Source: Bacteroides pyogenes
Lineage (GTDB): Bacteria; Bacteroidota; Bacteroidia; Bacteroidales; Bacteroidaceae
Length of the DNA: 64,000 nucleotides
NCBI RefSeq assembly: GCF_014196225.1
Contig: NZ_JACIDI010000004.1
Location: 62,001-126,000 of the forward strand
Reading direction: 5' to 3'
Part shown: positions 52,350-60,769 of the stretch, in pieces
Layout of the letters: each line of letters opens with the position of its first letter
How positions within the stretch are numbered: position 1 is the first letter of the stretch
The notes under the pieces: generated by a model
The model's input: only the letters and a program-made list of their open reading frames with translations
What the model was told of the DNA's origin: nothing
Databases searched by the model: none
Position numbers and translations under genes: made by a program

Positions 52350-55337
52350 ATGCAAAACAAAGGACTTGTAAAGGTTTTTGCGGTAGCACTCACGCTCGTA
52401 TGCGCGTTCTATCTCTCCTTTTCCTTCGTAACTCGCCATTACACTAAAAAGGCGAAAGAGATTGCGAAAGGCGATGCGAAAGTAGAGCAAGATTACCTTG
52501 ACTCTCTTTCGAATGAGAGAGTATGGTTGGGCAACTGGACGCTGAAAGATTGCCGTGAAATGGAAATTAGTTTAGGTTTGGACCTGAAGGGGGGTATGAA
52601 CGTGATCCTTGAAGTTTCCGTGCCTGATGTTATTAAAGCACTGGCGGATAACAAGCCGGACGAAGCTTTCAATAAAGCATTGTCTGAAGCTGCCAAACAA
52701 GCAGTCAACAGTCAGGAAGACGTCATCACTCTTTTTGTTAAGGAGTACCACAAAACTGCTCCGGGTGCAAAGTTATCCGAAATTTTCGCTACGCAGCAGT
52801 TGAAAGATAAAGTCAATCAGAAATCGACAGACGCAGAAGTTGAAAAGGTACTGCGAGAGGAAGTGAAAGCCGCTGTTGAGAATTCATACAATGTGCTTCG
52901 TACCCGTATCGACCGTTTTGGCGTAGTTCAACCAAATATCCAAAGCTTGGAAGACAAAATGGGACGTATCATGGTGGAACTTCCCGGTATCAAGGAACCC
53001 GAACGTGTGAGAAAGCTCCTTCAAGGTTCTGCCAATCTGGAGTTTTGGGAAACTTATACAGCCAGAGAGCTTCTCTCTTACATGCAGTCGGCCGACAGCA
53101 AACTGCGCTCTTTGCTTGCTCGAGATACGGAAGAACCCGTTGTCGACACAGTCGAGGCAGAGCAACCTGAAGATGTGAAGAAAGCCGTCAGCACTGTAGA
53201 CAGCCTTGCCGCTGCATTGAAAGGTGATGCGAAAGAAGATAAAGAAACCGACCTGAAAGAATTCAAGAAACAATATCCGCTATTGGCAATTTTGCAACTC
53301 AACTCCAGCGGGCAGGGTCCGGTGATCGGTTATGCCAGCTACAAAGATACGGCAGAGGTTAACAAATATCTGTCGATGGATGAAATCAAGGCGCAGCTTC
53401 CGAAAGACCTTCGCTTGAAGTGGGGCGTTTCTCCTGCCGAGTTCGACAAAAAGAGGCAGATATTCGAGTTGTATGCCATCAAATCTACCGAACGCAATGG
53501 TAGAGCGCCGTTAGAAGGCGATGTGGTGACAGACGCGAAAGATGAATACGACCAGTTCGGAAAGCCGGCGGTAAGCATGGGTATGAATGCGGACGGCGCA
53601 CGTCGTTGGGCCCAGCTGACCAAACAAAATATCGGCCGTTCTATCGCTATTGTGCTCGACAATTATGTATACTCGGCTCCGAATGTGAACTCGGAGATTA
53701 CCGGCGGACGTTCTCAGATTACCGGTCATTTTACGCCCGAGCAGGCAAAAGACTTGGCAAACGTTCTGAAATCGGGTAAGATGCCTGCCCCGGCACGCAT
53801 TGTGCAGGAAGACATCGTGGGCCCGTCACTTGGTCAGGAGTCTATCAACGCAGGTATCATTTCGTTCGTCATCGCATTGGTATTGCTGATGATTTACATG
53901 TGCGCCATGTACGGCTTCATTCCGGGTATGATTGCTAACGGAGCCCTGTTCCTCAACTTCTTCTTCACACTCGGTATTCTTTCTTCGTTCCAAGCGGCAC
54001 TCACCATGTCCGGAATCGCCGGTATGGTGCTCTCGCTCGGTATGGCGGTGGATGCCAACGTGCTTATCTACGAACGCACCAAGGAAGAGCTCCGCAGCGG
54101 AAAGGGATTGCAAAAAGCATTGGCAGACGGTTATTCCAACGCTTTCTCGGCTATCTTCGACTCTAACCTGACGTCTATCATTACGGGTATCATCCTCTTC
54201 AATTTCGGTACGGGCCCGATTCGCGGTTTTGCCACTACGTTGATCATCGGTATTCTCGTATCGTTCTTTACCGCCGTGTTTATGACCCGTCTGGTTTACG
54301 AACACTTCATGGCTAAAGATAAGTGGTTGAACCTGACTTTCAGCACCGGTATTTCGAAGAACTTGATGGCAAATACCCGTTTCGACTTTATGGGAGCCGG
54401 CAAGAAAGCGCTTATCATTGCGGGTGTTTTCATCCTGATTTGCTTCGGTTCGTTTGCCATCCGCGGTTTGAGCCAGAGCATCGACTTCACCGGAGGACGT
54501 AATTTCAAGGTGCAGTTTGAGAATCCGGTACAGCCCGAACAGATACGCGAGTTGATTTCAAGCAAGTTCGGTGATTCAAACGTAAGCGTTATTGCTGTAG
54601 GTACCGACAAGAAGACCGTACGCATCAGTACGAACTACCGCATCGATGATAACAGCGAAACGGTAGATTCGGAAATCGAAGCTTATCTGTACGAAACATT
54701 GAAGCCTGTGTTGACTCAGAATATTACATTGGATACGTTCATCGACCGTGATAATTATACCGGAGGAAGTATCGTAAGTTCGCAGAAAGTAGGTCCGAGC
54801 ATTGCCGACGACATTAAGACGGGAGCTATCTATTCTGTCGTGTTGGCTTTGATCGCTATCGGGTTGTATATCCTGCTTCGTTTCCGCAATATTGCTTATA
54901 GTGTAGGCTCTGTTGTGGCTCTGACAAGCGATACCATCATGATTATCGGTTTCTACTCGCTGTTGTGGGGAATTGTTCCGTTCTCTCTGGAAATAGACCA
55001 GACATTTATCGGAGCTATTTTGACGGCTATAGGTTACTCCATCAACGACAAGGTGGTAATCTTCGACCGTGTGCGCGAGTTCTTCGGACTTTATCCGAAA
55101 CGTAGCGAGCGTCAGCTCTTCAACGATTCTCTGAATACGACACTGGCGCGTACCATCAACACCTCGTTGAGTACATTGATCGTGCTGCTGTGTATCTTCA
55201 TCCTTGGAGGTGATTCCATCCGCAGCTTTGCGTTCGCCATGATACTCGGTGTTGTTATCGGCACCATGTCTTCACTGTTCATTGCTTCTCCCATTGCATA
55301 TTCTATGCTGAAAGGAAAGAAACGCGGAGAAGATTAA
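52350..55337 (+). CDS. secDF: Fused protein translocase SecDF
   Basis: A 995-residue inner-membrane protein in which SecD and SecF are joined, giving about twelve helices. SecD half: helix 1 at about 7-27, LGLDLKGGMNVILEV, a large periplasmic P1 domain with a Bacteroidota-specific charged insert (about 230-300), and GMAVDANVLIYERTKEEL. SecF half from about residue 670: GLSQSIDFTGGRNFKV and AIGYSINDKVVIFDRVRE. It uses the proton gradient to pull secreted proteins across the membrane. A single-gene unit closed by an unusually long hairpin. Confidence 0.96.
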   Translation: MQNKGLVKVFAVALTLVCAFYLSFSFVTRHYTKKAKEIAKGDAKVEQDYLDSLSNERVWLGNWTLKDCREMEISLGLDLKGGMNVILEVSVPDVIKALADNKPDEAFNKALSEAAKQAVNSQEDVITLFVKEYHKTAPGAKLSEIFATQQLKDKVNQKSTDAEVEKVLREEVKAAVENSYNVLRTRIDRFGVVQPNIQSLEDKMGRIMVELPGIKEPERVRKLLQGSANLEFWETYTARELLSYMQSADSKLRSLLARDTEEPVVDTVEAEQPEDVKKAVSTVDSLAAALKGDAKEDKETDLKEFKKQYPLLAILQLNSSGQGPVIGYASYKDTAEVNKYLSMDEIKAQLPKDLRLKWGVSPAEFDKKRQIFELYAIKSTERNGRAPLEGDVVTDAKDEYDQFGKPAVSMGMNADGARRWAQLTKQNIGRSIAIVLDNYVYSAPNVNSEITGGRSQITGHFTPEQAKDLANVLKSGKMPAPARIVQEDIVGPSLGQESINAGIISFVIALVLLMIYMCAMYGFIPGMIANGALFLNFFFTLGILSSFQAALTMSGIAGMVLSLGMAVDANVLIYERTKEELRSGKGLQKALADGYSNAFSAIFDSNLTSIITGIILFNFGTGPIRGFATTLIIGILVSFFTAVFMTRLVYEHFMAKDKWLNLTFSTGISKNLMANTRFDFMGAGKKALIIAGVFILICFGSFAIRGLSQSIDFTGGRNFKVQFENPVQPEQIRELISSKFGDSNVSVIAVGTDKKTVRISTNYRIDDNSETVDSEIEAYLYETLKPVLTQNITLDTFIDRDNYTGGSIVSSQKVGPSIADDIKTGAIYSVVLALIAIGLYILLRFRNIAYSVGSVVALTSDTIMIIGFYSLLWGIVPFSLEIDQTFIGAILTAIGYSINDKVVIFDRVREFFGLYPKRSERQLFNDSLNTTLARTINTSLSTLIVLLCIFILGGDSIRSFAFAMILGVVIGTMSSLFIASPIAYSMLKGKKRGED

Positions 55338-55357
55338 ACGGATAGCCTGTACGGCAT

Positions 55358-55442
55358 AAAACAAACTGCCGGACTGTGAAGTGAACCCTGAAAGTTGTAC
55401 GAACAACTTTGGATCATACTTCACAGTCCGGCAGTTTGTTTT
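55358..55442 (+). terminator. Long compound terminator after secDF
   Basis: A perfect 25-bp inverted repeat, 55358-55382 with 55418-55442, encloses a second hairpin (AAAGTTGT/ACAACTTT at about 55390-55409). A T run is part of the right arm. Much longer than an ordinary terminator and equally able to work on the minus strand. Confidence 0.85.
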
Positions 55443-55568
55443 TAGTGTTCGCAACTTCTGTCTTGCTTAAAAAGATTTTACGTTTAGAAGGATGGAAATA
55501 TTTTTAAGCAAATACGATTCCCAGGCAAAAGGGAGGATTCCTTTCGGAGTTATGGCGATCCAGAAAGG

Positions 55569-55734
55569 TATCTTTGCTGTCCTTTGTTTACAGTAGTTAT
55601 ATAGGATAGGAAACGAACTGATTGTTCTCAACATCCGGAAACTTTATTCTATTATCCGGTCTGTATATTTATAAAACTTTTTAACTCCTAAAAAAGAAGG
55701 CATCCTATTATAACGGACACCTTCTTTTTTAGGA
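55569..55734 (+). ncRNA. Candidate small RNA or orphan promoter-terminator unit
   Basis: In the gene-free gap 55443-55883 a perfect -7 box TATCTTTG (55569-55576) is followed about 110 bp later by a 15-bp stem (55686-55700 with 55720-55734) rich in A then T, as in a terminator. No reading frame lies between. The -33 element is weak. The hairpin may instead end transcription from the minus-strand susD at 55884. Confidence 0.3.
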
Positions 55735-55883
55735 ATTAGCGTAATATCATATATGAAACGGAACTGTTCCATTATCTTTTGCCGGTTCCCCTTTCGTTGA
55801 AAGGTCAGTCTTTTATGTTTTTCTTTCTTCGAACCCTCTCTGCCGTTGAAGAAAGAATAGCCTGTTTGTTTTGTCCGGCATCA

Positions 55884-57647
55884 TTATTGGTTGCTGCCCC
55901 ATTCCGGATTTTGAGGAATCTCGTGGTATTTTACCTCTGCCACAGGAATCGGATAATAATACTGGTGACTACTGAACGAACGCGTACTTTCAGGCTTTGC
56001 ATTCATATTGGAAATGGTGTAAGTTGTTTCTTTACCCTCTTCTTTCACTATTTCCATTTTCTTTAACGGATTGCTTGAGCCATTCAATTTTTCTACTGCA
56101 TTTCCCAGCCTGAAGAAATCCCAGTAAGTGGTTTCTTCAAAAGCCATCTCCACACGCCGTTCGTTCAAGATGTTTTCCAATGTAATTGCGTCTAATTTGT
56201 GCATGTGAGCGCGTGTACGTATCTCGTTAACCTTATCCAACGCAGCTTTTGTGCGACCTTGGTGGAAGTCTATTTCGGCATAGTCGAGCAAAAGTTCGGC
56301 ATATCGCCAGATGATATAATTCTGTGAGCTTCCGTAAGTAGGGTCGTTGTCTATCACCTGTTTCGGATTCAGGAATTTGCGCATGTAGTAGCCTGTTTGC
56401 GTTACTCCGGCATTGCGGTCGGTGCCGTACTTCGTCAAGTCTGCGCCCGCTTCTTTTTTCCCGTTCTCCATCGTATAATGAAGCTCCATGACGTGTCCGT
56501 TATAAGTAGCTCCGTCGTACAGCACATTGGCATAGAAACGATAGTCTCTGTTCAGATACGGTTGTTTCGGATCGTATACTGCTCCGTCTCTCATGCCGTA
56601 TTCGTCCACATGGTTTTGAGTCGGTGTATATGCGGCCGTGGTTCCTCCGAAGAAAGGCGATGCGGCTTCTCTGTCCAACTTATGCCCAAAGCCCTTGTCA
56701 AAGTTTCCGTCATTGGAATGTTGGACTTCAAGTATCGATTCCTGACTGTTTTTCGTCAGGAAGATTTCATGATAACTTTTGACTATATCCTCTTGAGAAG
56801 TGCCGTCGACAGGCTTTAGCGAGTATCCGAGCTTCATCACCTCGTCATACGCATTGACGGCTTGAGTCATCATTTCGTTCGACCGGTCGGTGGTGAATCC
56901 GAGGAAATTGAGTTTCTGTTTCTGAAAAGCAACTCCCGAAGCCCAAAAATAAGTTTTTCCTTTTAGCATCAGAGCCGCTCCTTTGGTTACACGTCCCAAC
57001 TCGCTCGGAGCATGTCTTTCTTCTAACAATTCGGCTGCCCGGTCGGCTTCTTTGGCGATGAACTCCACCATCTCTTCATAAGACGCTCTGGGGAACTTCT
57101 TGTTGTCGATCAGCGGGTCGTATGTGCGGTCTATCAGCAATACGCCGCCAAACTGGCGCAGTAGCAGGTAATAGTAATATCCTCGAAAGAAGTGTGCTTC
57201 GCCCAAAAGTCGTTGTTTCTGAGCACCGTTGGCTATTTTGTGCTGATTCTCCAAAAGCCGGTTGATATTTTGTATTTGCATGTAGCAATTGCTCCAATAA
57301 TTGCCGGCACGCAAGGTGATGGTTTTTTCCAATCCTTTTAAGATATCTCCGTAAGCCGTACGAAACCAGTCCGTTCGTCCTACGCTAAGCTGGTCACCCA
57401 ACCACGGATAATACGGGCGTGCTGTAGCTCTGAAGAGGAAACTTGTAGGCATAAAAACGGAAAACCCGTTACTCATGTTCCTATACCAGGGCAGTGTATA
57501 TTCGTCTAAAAGAAGCGGACTTCCCCAAACCGTCTCTAACGATAGCTTGTCAATGGGTTCGTCGCGGAACAGTCCGTCGCATCCGCCGAATCCAACGGCT
57601 AAAATAGAGATTGCGGCGAGATTTAATATGTATTTTTTGATTTTCAT
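55884..57647 (-). CDS. SusD/RagB-family nutrient-binding lipoprotein (third pair)
   Basis: A 587-residue surface lipoprotein with lipobox FGGC (Cys about 23), SusD-type helical N-region (EAHFFRGYYYYLLLRQFGGV) and C-terminal RagB/SusD domain (IIWRYAELLLDYAEIDFHQG and RRVEMAFEETTYWDFFRLG). Partner of the SusC 23 bp upstream. As it belongs to an operon that starts with a zinc metalloprotease, peptide capture like RagB of Porphyromonas is more likely than glycan capture. Last gene of the operon. Confidence 0.93.
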   Translation of the reverse strand: MKIKKYILNLAAISILAVGFGGCDGLFRDEPIDKLSLETVWGSPLLLDEYTLPWYRNMSNGFSVFMPTSFLFRATARPYYPWLGDQLSVGRTDWFRTAYGDILKGLEKTITLRAGNYWSNCYMQIQNINRLLENQHKIANGAQKQRLLGEAHFFRGYYYYLLLRQFGGVLLIDRTYDPLIDNKKFPRASYEEMVEFIAKEADRAAELLEERHAPSELGRVTKGAALMLKGKTYFWASGVAFQKQKLNFLGFTTDRSNEMMTQAVNAYDEVMKLGYSLKPVDGTSQEDIVKSYHEIFLTKNSQESILEVQHSNDGNFDKGFGHKLDREAASPFFGGTTAAYTPTQNHVDEYGMRDGAVYDPKQPYLNRDYRFYANVLYDGATYNGHVMELHYTMENGKKEAGADLTKYGTDRNAGVTQTGYYMRKFLNPKQVIDNDPTYGSSQNYIIWRYAELLLDYAEIDFHQGRTKAALDKVNEIRTRAHMHKLDAITLENILNERRVEMAFEETTYWDFFRLGNAVEKLNGSSNPLKKMEIVKEEGKETTYTISNMNAKPESTRSFSSHQYYYPIPVAEVKYHEIPQNPEWGSNQ

Positions 57648-57670
57648 AATAATTCTTCTAATTACAAATA

Positions 57671-60600
57671 TTAAAAACCGATGTTAGCACTGATTCCGTA
57701 GGTACGCTGGATAGGATATCCTCGCATAGATTCCGGATCCATGTGTTTCAGATTCGACCATGTAAAGAGGTTGCCCCCTTGCAGGGCGACACTCAAAGAC
57801 GTAACTTTTAGTTTGCTCAGCACAGCAGCGGGAAAACTATATCCGATATTCAGCGATTTCAAACGGATAAAGTTGCAATTCTTTATCCAAAACGAAGATT
57901 TAAGCCGGTTGTTGTCTTTGCTATTGGCAAGTTTGATGCGCGGATAAGCTGCGTTTCGATTTTCTTCTGTCCAAGTCTCTGTGAGATGATAATCCTGAAA
58001 ACGTTGCAAGCTGCTATTTTCTAACGTATATGATTCGCTGATATATTTCTTATATCCTCCTACTCCTTGAAAGAGCGTATTGACAAAGAATCCTTTATAT
58101 CTTACTCCCAGCCTTAAGCTTCCCGATATATCGGGAAAAGAAGCCGTTTTGAAAGCAACTTTGTCATTATCATCAAGCTTACCGTCGTCATTTCGGTCTT
58201 TGTATTTGATATCTCCGGGGCGTATGCTTTTGTTGTCATTCCCGTCTTGTTTCAGCTTATAGTTTGCTATTTCCTCTTCCGTCTGAAATAGTCCGATAGC
58301 TTCGTACATCCATGTATCGCCTGTACTATGTCCCACTCTGCGCAGATTTTCGAGTTGTGCCGATTCGTCTCCGTAATCCAGATATTTGTCTCTTCCCAAT
58401 GAAAGAGTGAGTGCAGCATCATACTTCACTTTATCTATTGTGTTGCGATGCGAGAGCGTCATGTCCCATCCCCATGCTTTTACCTTTCCGAAATTCATGT
58501 ACGGAACATTTCCACCCACTCCGGTAGAGGGAGGATATAGATAGGAGGGGGCGGAAGTCAGCATATTGGTTCTGTAGCGCAGGTAATACTCAAAAGTGAA
58601 GCCGAAGCGGTTGTCCCAAAAACCCAGGTCGACAGCCATATTGTAGTCGCGGCTCTTTTCCCATGAAAGTTCCTTATTGGGATAGCTGCCCGTAGCCATG
58701 ATTATTCCCGGGCGAAGTGTTCCGCCTATGTCGTATCCTTCACGTGGAGAATACATGTAATTCATAAGATACGCATAATCGCTTATATCTCCATCGCGCC
58801 CCAAAATTCCGGTAGAAGCCCTGAGTTTGAGATTGGAGAGTACGTTTTGTCTCCAATTCTTAAAGAATGCTTCATTAGACAATACCCATGAAGCCGAAAT
58901 TGTAGGAAAGAAGCCCCAGCGATGATCCGGGTGGAACCTGGCTGAGCCGTCGACACGGAAACTTGTTTCAACGAAATAACGGTTTCTGTATCCGTAAGTC
59001 GCTCTGCCTATCAGAGACGCGCGTTGGGTTTTATATTCATTTCCTGTGAGTTGCCCGTTGGGGGTAGTTCCTAAGACTTCTGGATAGATACCGGGCATGT
59101 CGGGGTTGGTACCATTCATGTTTCGGTTTGAATAATCTTGGTAATTGGCGATAAGAGTGCCTGAAACTTCGTGTTTCCCCGAAAAAGTGCGATTGTAATT
59201 GATCCCGGCTTCTATTAAAACATTATCTACAAACTGATCTTTTTGTTGAAGAGATATTTTCGCTTTTGGATAGATGGTTTTATCGTCCACGCTTATTTCT
59301 TCCGTTTTTTTATCCCATTTGTATAATGCGACGGGTTTATAGAAGTTTTTCTGGATCATGCTATTGTCGTCGACTGTGCCTTTCAGATAGACCGAAAGGC
59401 CTTTGACCCATGGAAGTTCATATTGAAGATTGGCAGTAATCGTATTCATCTTTGTTTGGCTTTTGGCATAGCCGCCCAACCCTCTGACAGAAATCAGCGG
59501 GTTACTGCTATCGATGCTTGCCAATTCACCGTTGGTCAATATTAAAGGTTGAACCGGAGAGAATCCATAAGCCGACTCCATGGTTGTATAGCTGGTGTTT
59601 TTGTTGGAGGAGCGGCTACCTGTCATATCGACCGAGAGAACCAGTCCTTTCAATAAAGTTGCGTCCAGTTTCATGGAGTAGTTGTACCGATCGCGTCCTA
59701 CTCCGCTGTAAAGGCCCACTGTATTGGTATAAGCGCCGGAGATATAATATTTCAGGAAGTTATTGCCTCCCGATAAGGAGATCGCATGAGTGGTAGAGTG
59801 TCCTTGTTTCTTCAAATAGTCGAGCATATTCGAATCGGCGAATTCATTCGGGTGTGACTGTGTCCGGATCATCTCCAACTCTTCATCGGTGAAAGGCTCT
59901 GTGTTGGGCACACCTTCTACGGCTCTGTTGTAGAGTTTTGCAAACTCATAACTGTTTAAGAATTTAGGGAATTGCGTTCCTTTTTGAATGTTGAATTGTC
60001 CGCGGTAGTTGACCCTGATTTTGGAGTCGCCGGAGCCTCGTTTGGTTTTTACCAGAATGACACCGTTGGCTGCACGTACACCGTACACTGCTGCGGCTGC
60101 GGCATCTTTCAGGATAGAGATGCTTTCGATGTCATCAGGGTTTAAATCCGAAAGGCGTGCTTCTCCTCCGGAGGTGTTTTCCGAAAAGCGCGGAACTCCG
60201 TCAATGACCAATAACGGAGCATTTTGTGCTCCACTGACGGCACGGATGCGCATGGACGCCTCTTTGGCTGAGCTGGGGTCACCCGTTGAAGACATAACTT
60301 GAAGTCCGGCAACCTGTCCGCTCAATGCTTCGTCCAAGTTGGCGGTAGGCATCTGTAGTAAGTCTTCCTTTTTAATGGTTTCTACCGAACTGGTTAGTGA
60401 AGATTTCTTTTGGGTTCCATAACCGATGATTACAATCTCATCCAGACTTTGTGCGTCTTCTTTCAGTTGAATCTGAACCATTCCCATTCCGGGAGCGACT
60501 TTGACCGTTTGTGACTTGTATCCGATAAAAGATACGATCAGCTCCTTGTGTTTGGCGGGTACGGATATGATGAAGTTGCCATCCATGTCCGTAATTACAC

Positions 60601-60754
60601 CGGTCTGAGCTTCTTTCACCTTTATGTTGGCGCCGATAACCGGCTGTCCGGTTGCGTCAGTCACTTTTCCTTTCACCGAAAAGTCTTGTGCCGTTGCTGC
60701 TACCGAGAGCAGCAACGAAGCAAAGAATAATAATAGAGAGGTCACTCTTTTCAT
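57671..60754 (-). CDS. SusC/RagA-like TonB-dependent transporter (third pair)
   Basis: A 1027-residue outer-membrane transporter. Signal peptide ends about ATAQ (residue 23); then a carboxypeptidase-regulatory-like domain (about 25-100), TonB box DEIVIIGYG, plug with SISILKDAAAAAVYG, and barrel ending YGISANIGF. Unlike the two SusC genes at the left of the window it has no STN domain, so it is not an ECF/FecR transducer. It begins 15 bp after the metalloprotease gene and 23 bp before susD. Confidence 0.94.
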   Translation of the reverse strand: MKRVTSLLLFFASLLLSVAATAQDFSVKGKVTDATGQPVIGANIKVKEAQTGVITDMDGNFIISVPAKHKELIVSFIGYKSQTVKVAPGMGMVQIQLKEDAQSLDEIVIIGYGTQKKSSLTSSVETIKKEDLLQMPTANLDEALSGQVAGLQVMSSTGDPSSAKEASMRIRAVSGAQNAPLLVIDGVPRFSENTSGGEARLSDLNPDDIESISILKDAAAAAVYGVRAANGVILVKTKRGSGDSKIRVNYRGQFNIQKGTQFPKFLNSYEFAKLYNRAVEGVPNTEPFTDEELEMIRTQSHPNEFADSNMLDYLKKQGHSTTHAISLSGGNNFLKYYISGAYTNTVGLYSGVGRDRYNYSMKLDATLLKGLVLSVDMTGSRSSNKNTSYTTMESAYGFSPVQPLILTNGELASIDSSNPLISVRGLGGYAKSQTKMNTITANLQYELPWVKGLSVYLKGTVDDNSMIQKNFYKPVALYKWDKKTEEISVDDKTIYPKAKISLQQKDQFVDNVLIEAGINYNRTFSGKHEVSGTLIANYQDYSNRNMNGTNPDMPGIYPEVLGTTPNGQLTGNEYKTQRASLIGRATYGYRNRYFVETSFRVDGSARFHPDHRWGFFPTISASWVLSNEAFFKNWRQNVLSNLKLRASTGILGRDGDISDYAYLMNYMYSPREGYDIGGTLRPGIIMATGSYPNKELSWEKSRDYNMAVDLGFWDNRFGFTFEYYLRYRTNMLTSAPSYLYPPSTGVGGNVPYMNFGKVKAWGWDMTLSHRNTIDKVKYDAALTLSLGRDKYLDYGDESAQLENLRRVGHSTGDTWMYEAIGLFQTEEEIANYKLKQDGNDNKSIRPGDIKYKDRNDDGKLDDNDKVAFKTASFPDISGSLRLGVRYKGFFVNTLFQGVGGYKKYISESYTLENSSLQRFQDYHLTETWTEENRNAAYPRIKLANSKDNNRLKSSFWIKNCNFIRLKSLNIGYSFPAAVLSKLKVTSLSVALQGGNLFTWSNLKHMDPESMRGYPIQRTYGISANIGF

Positions 60755-60769
60755 TCTTTCAGCCTGATT

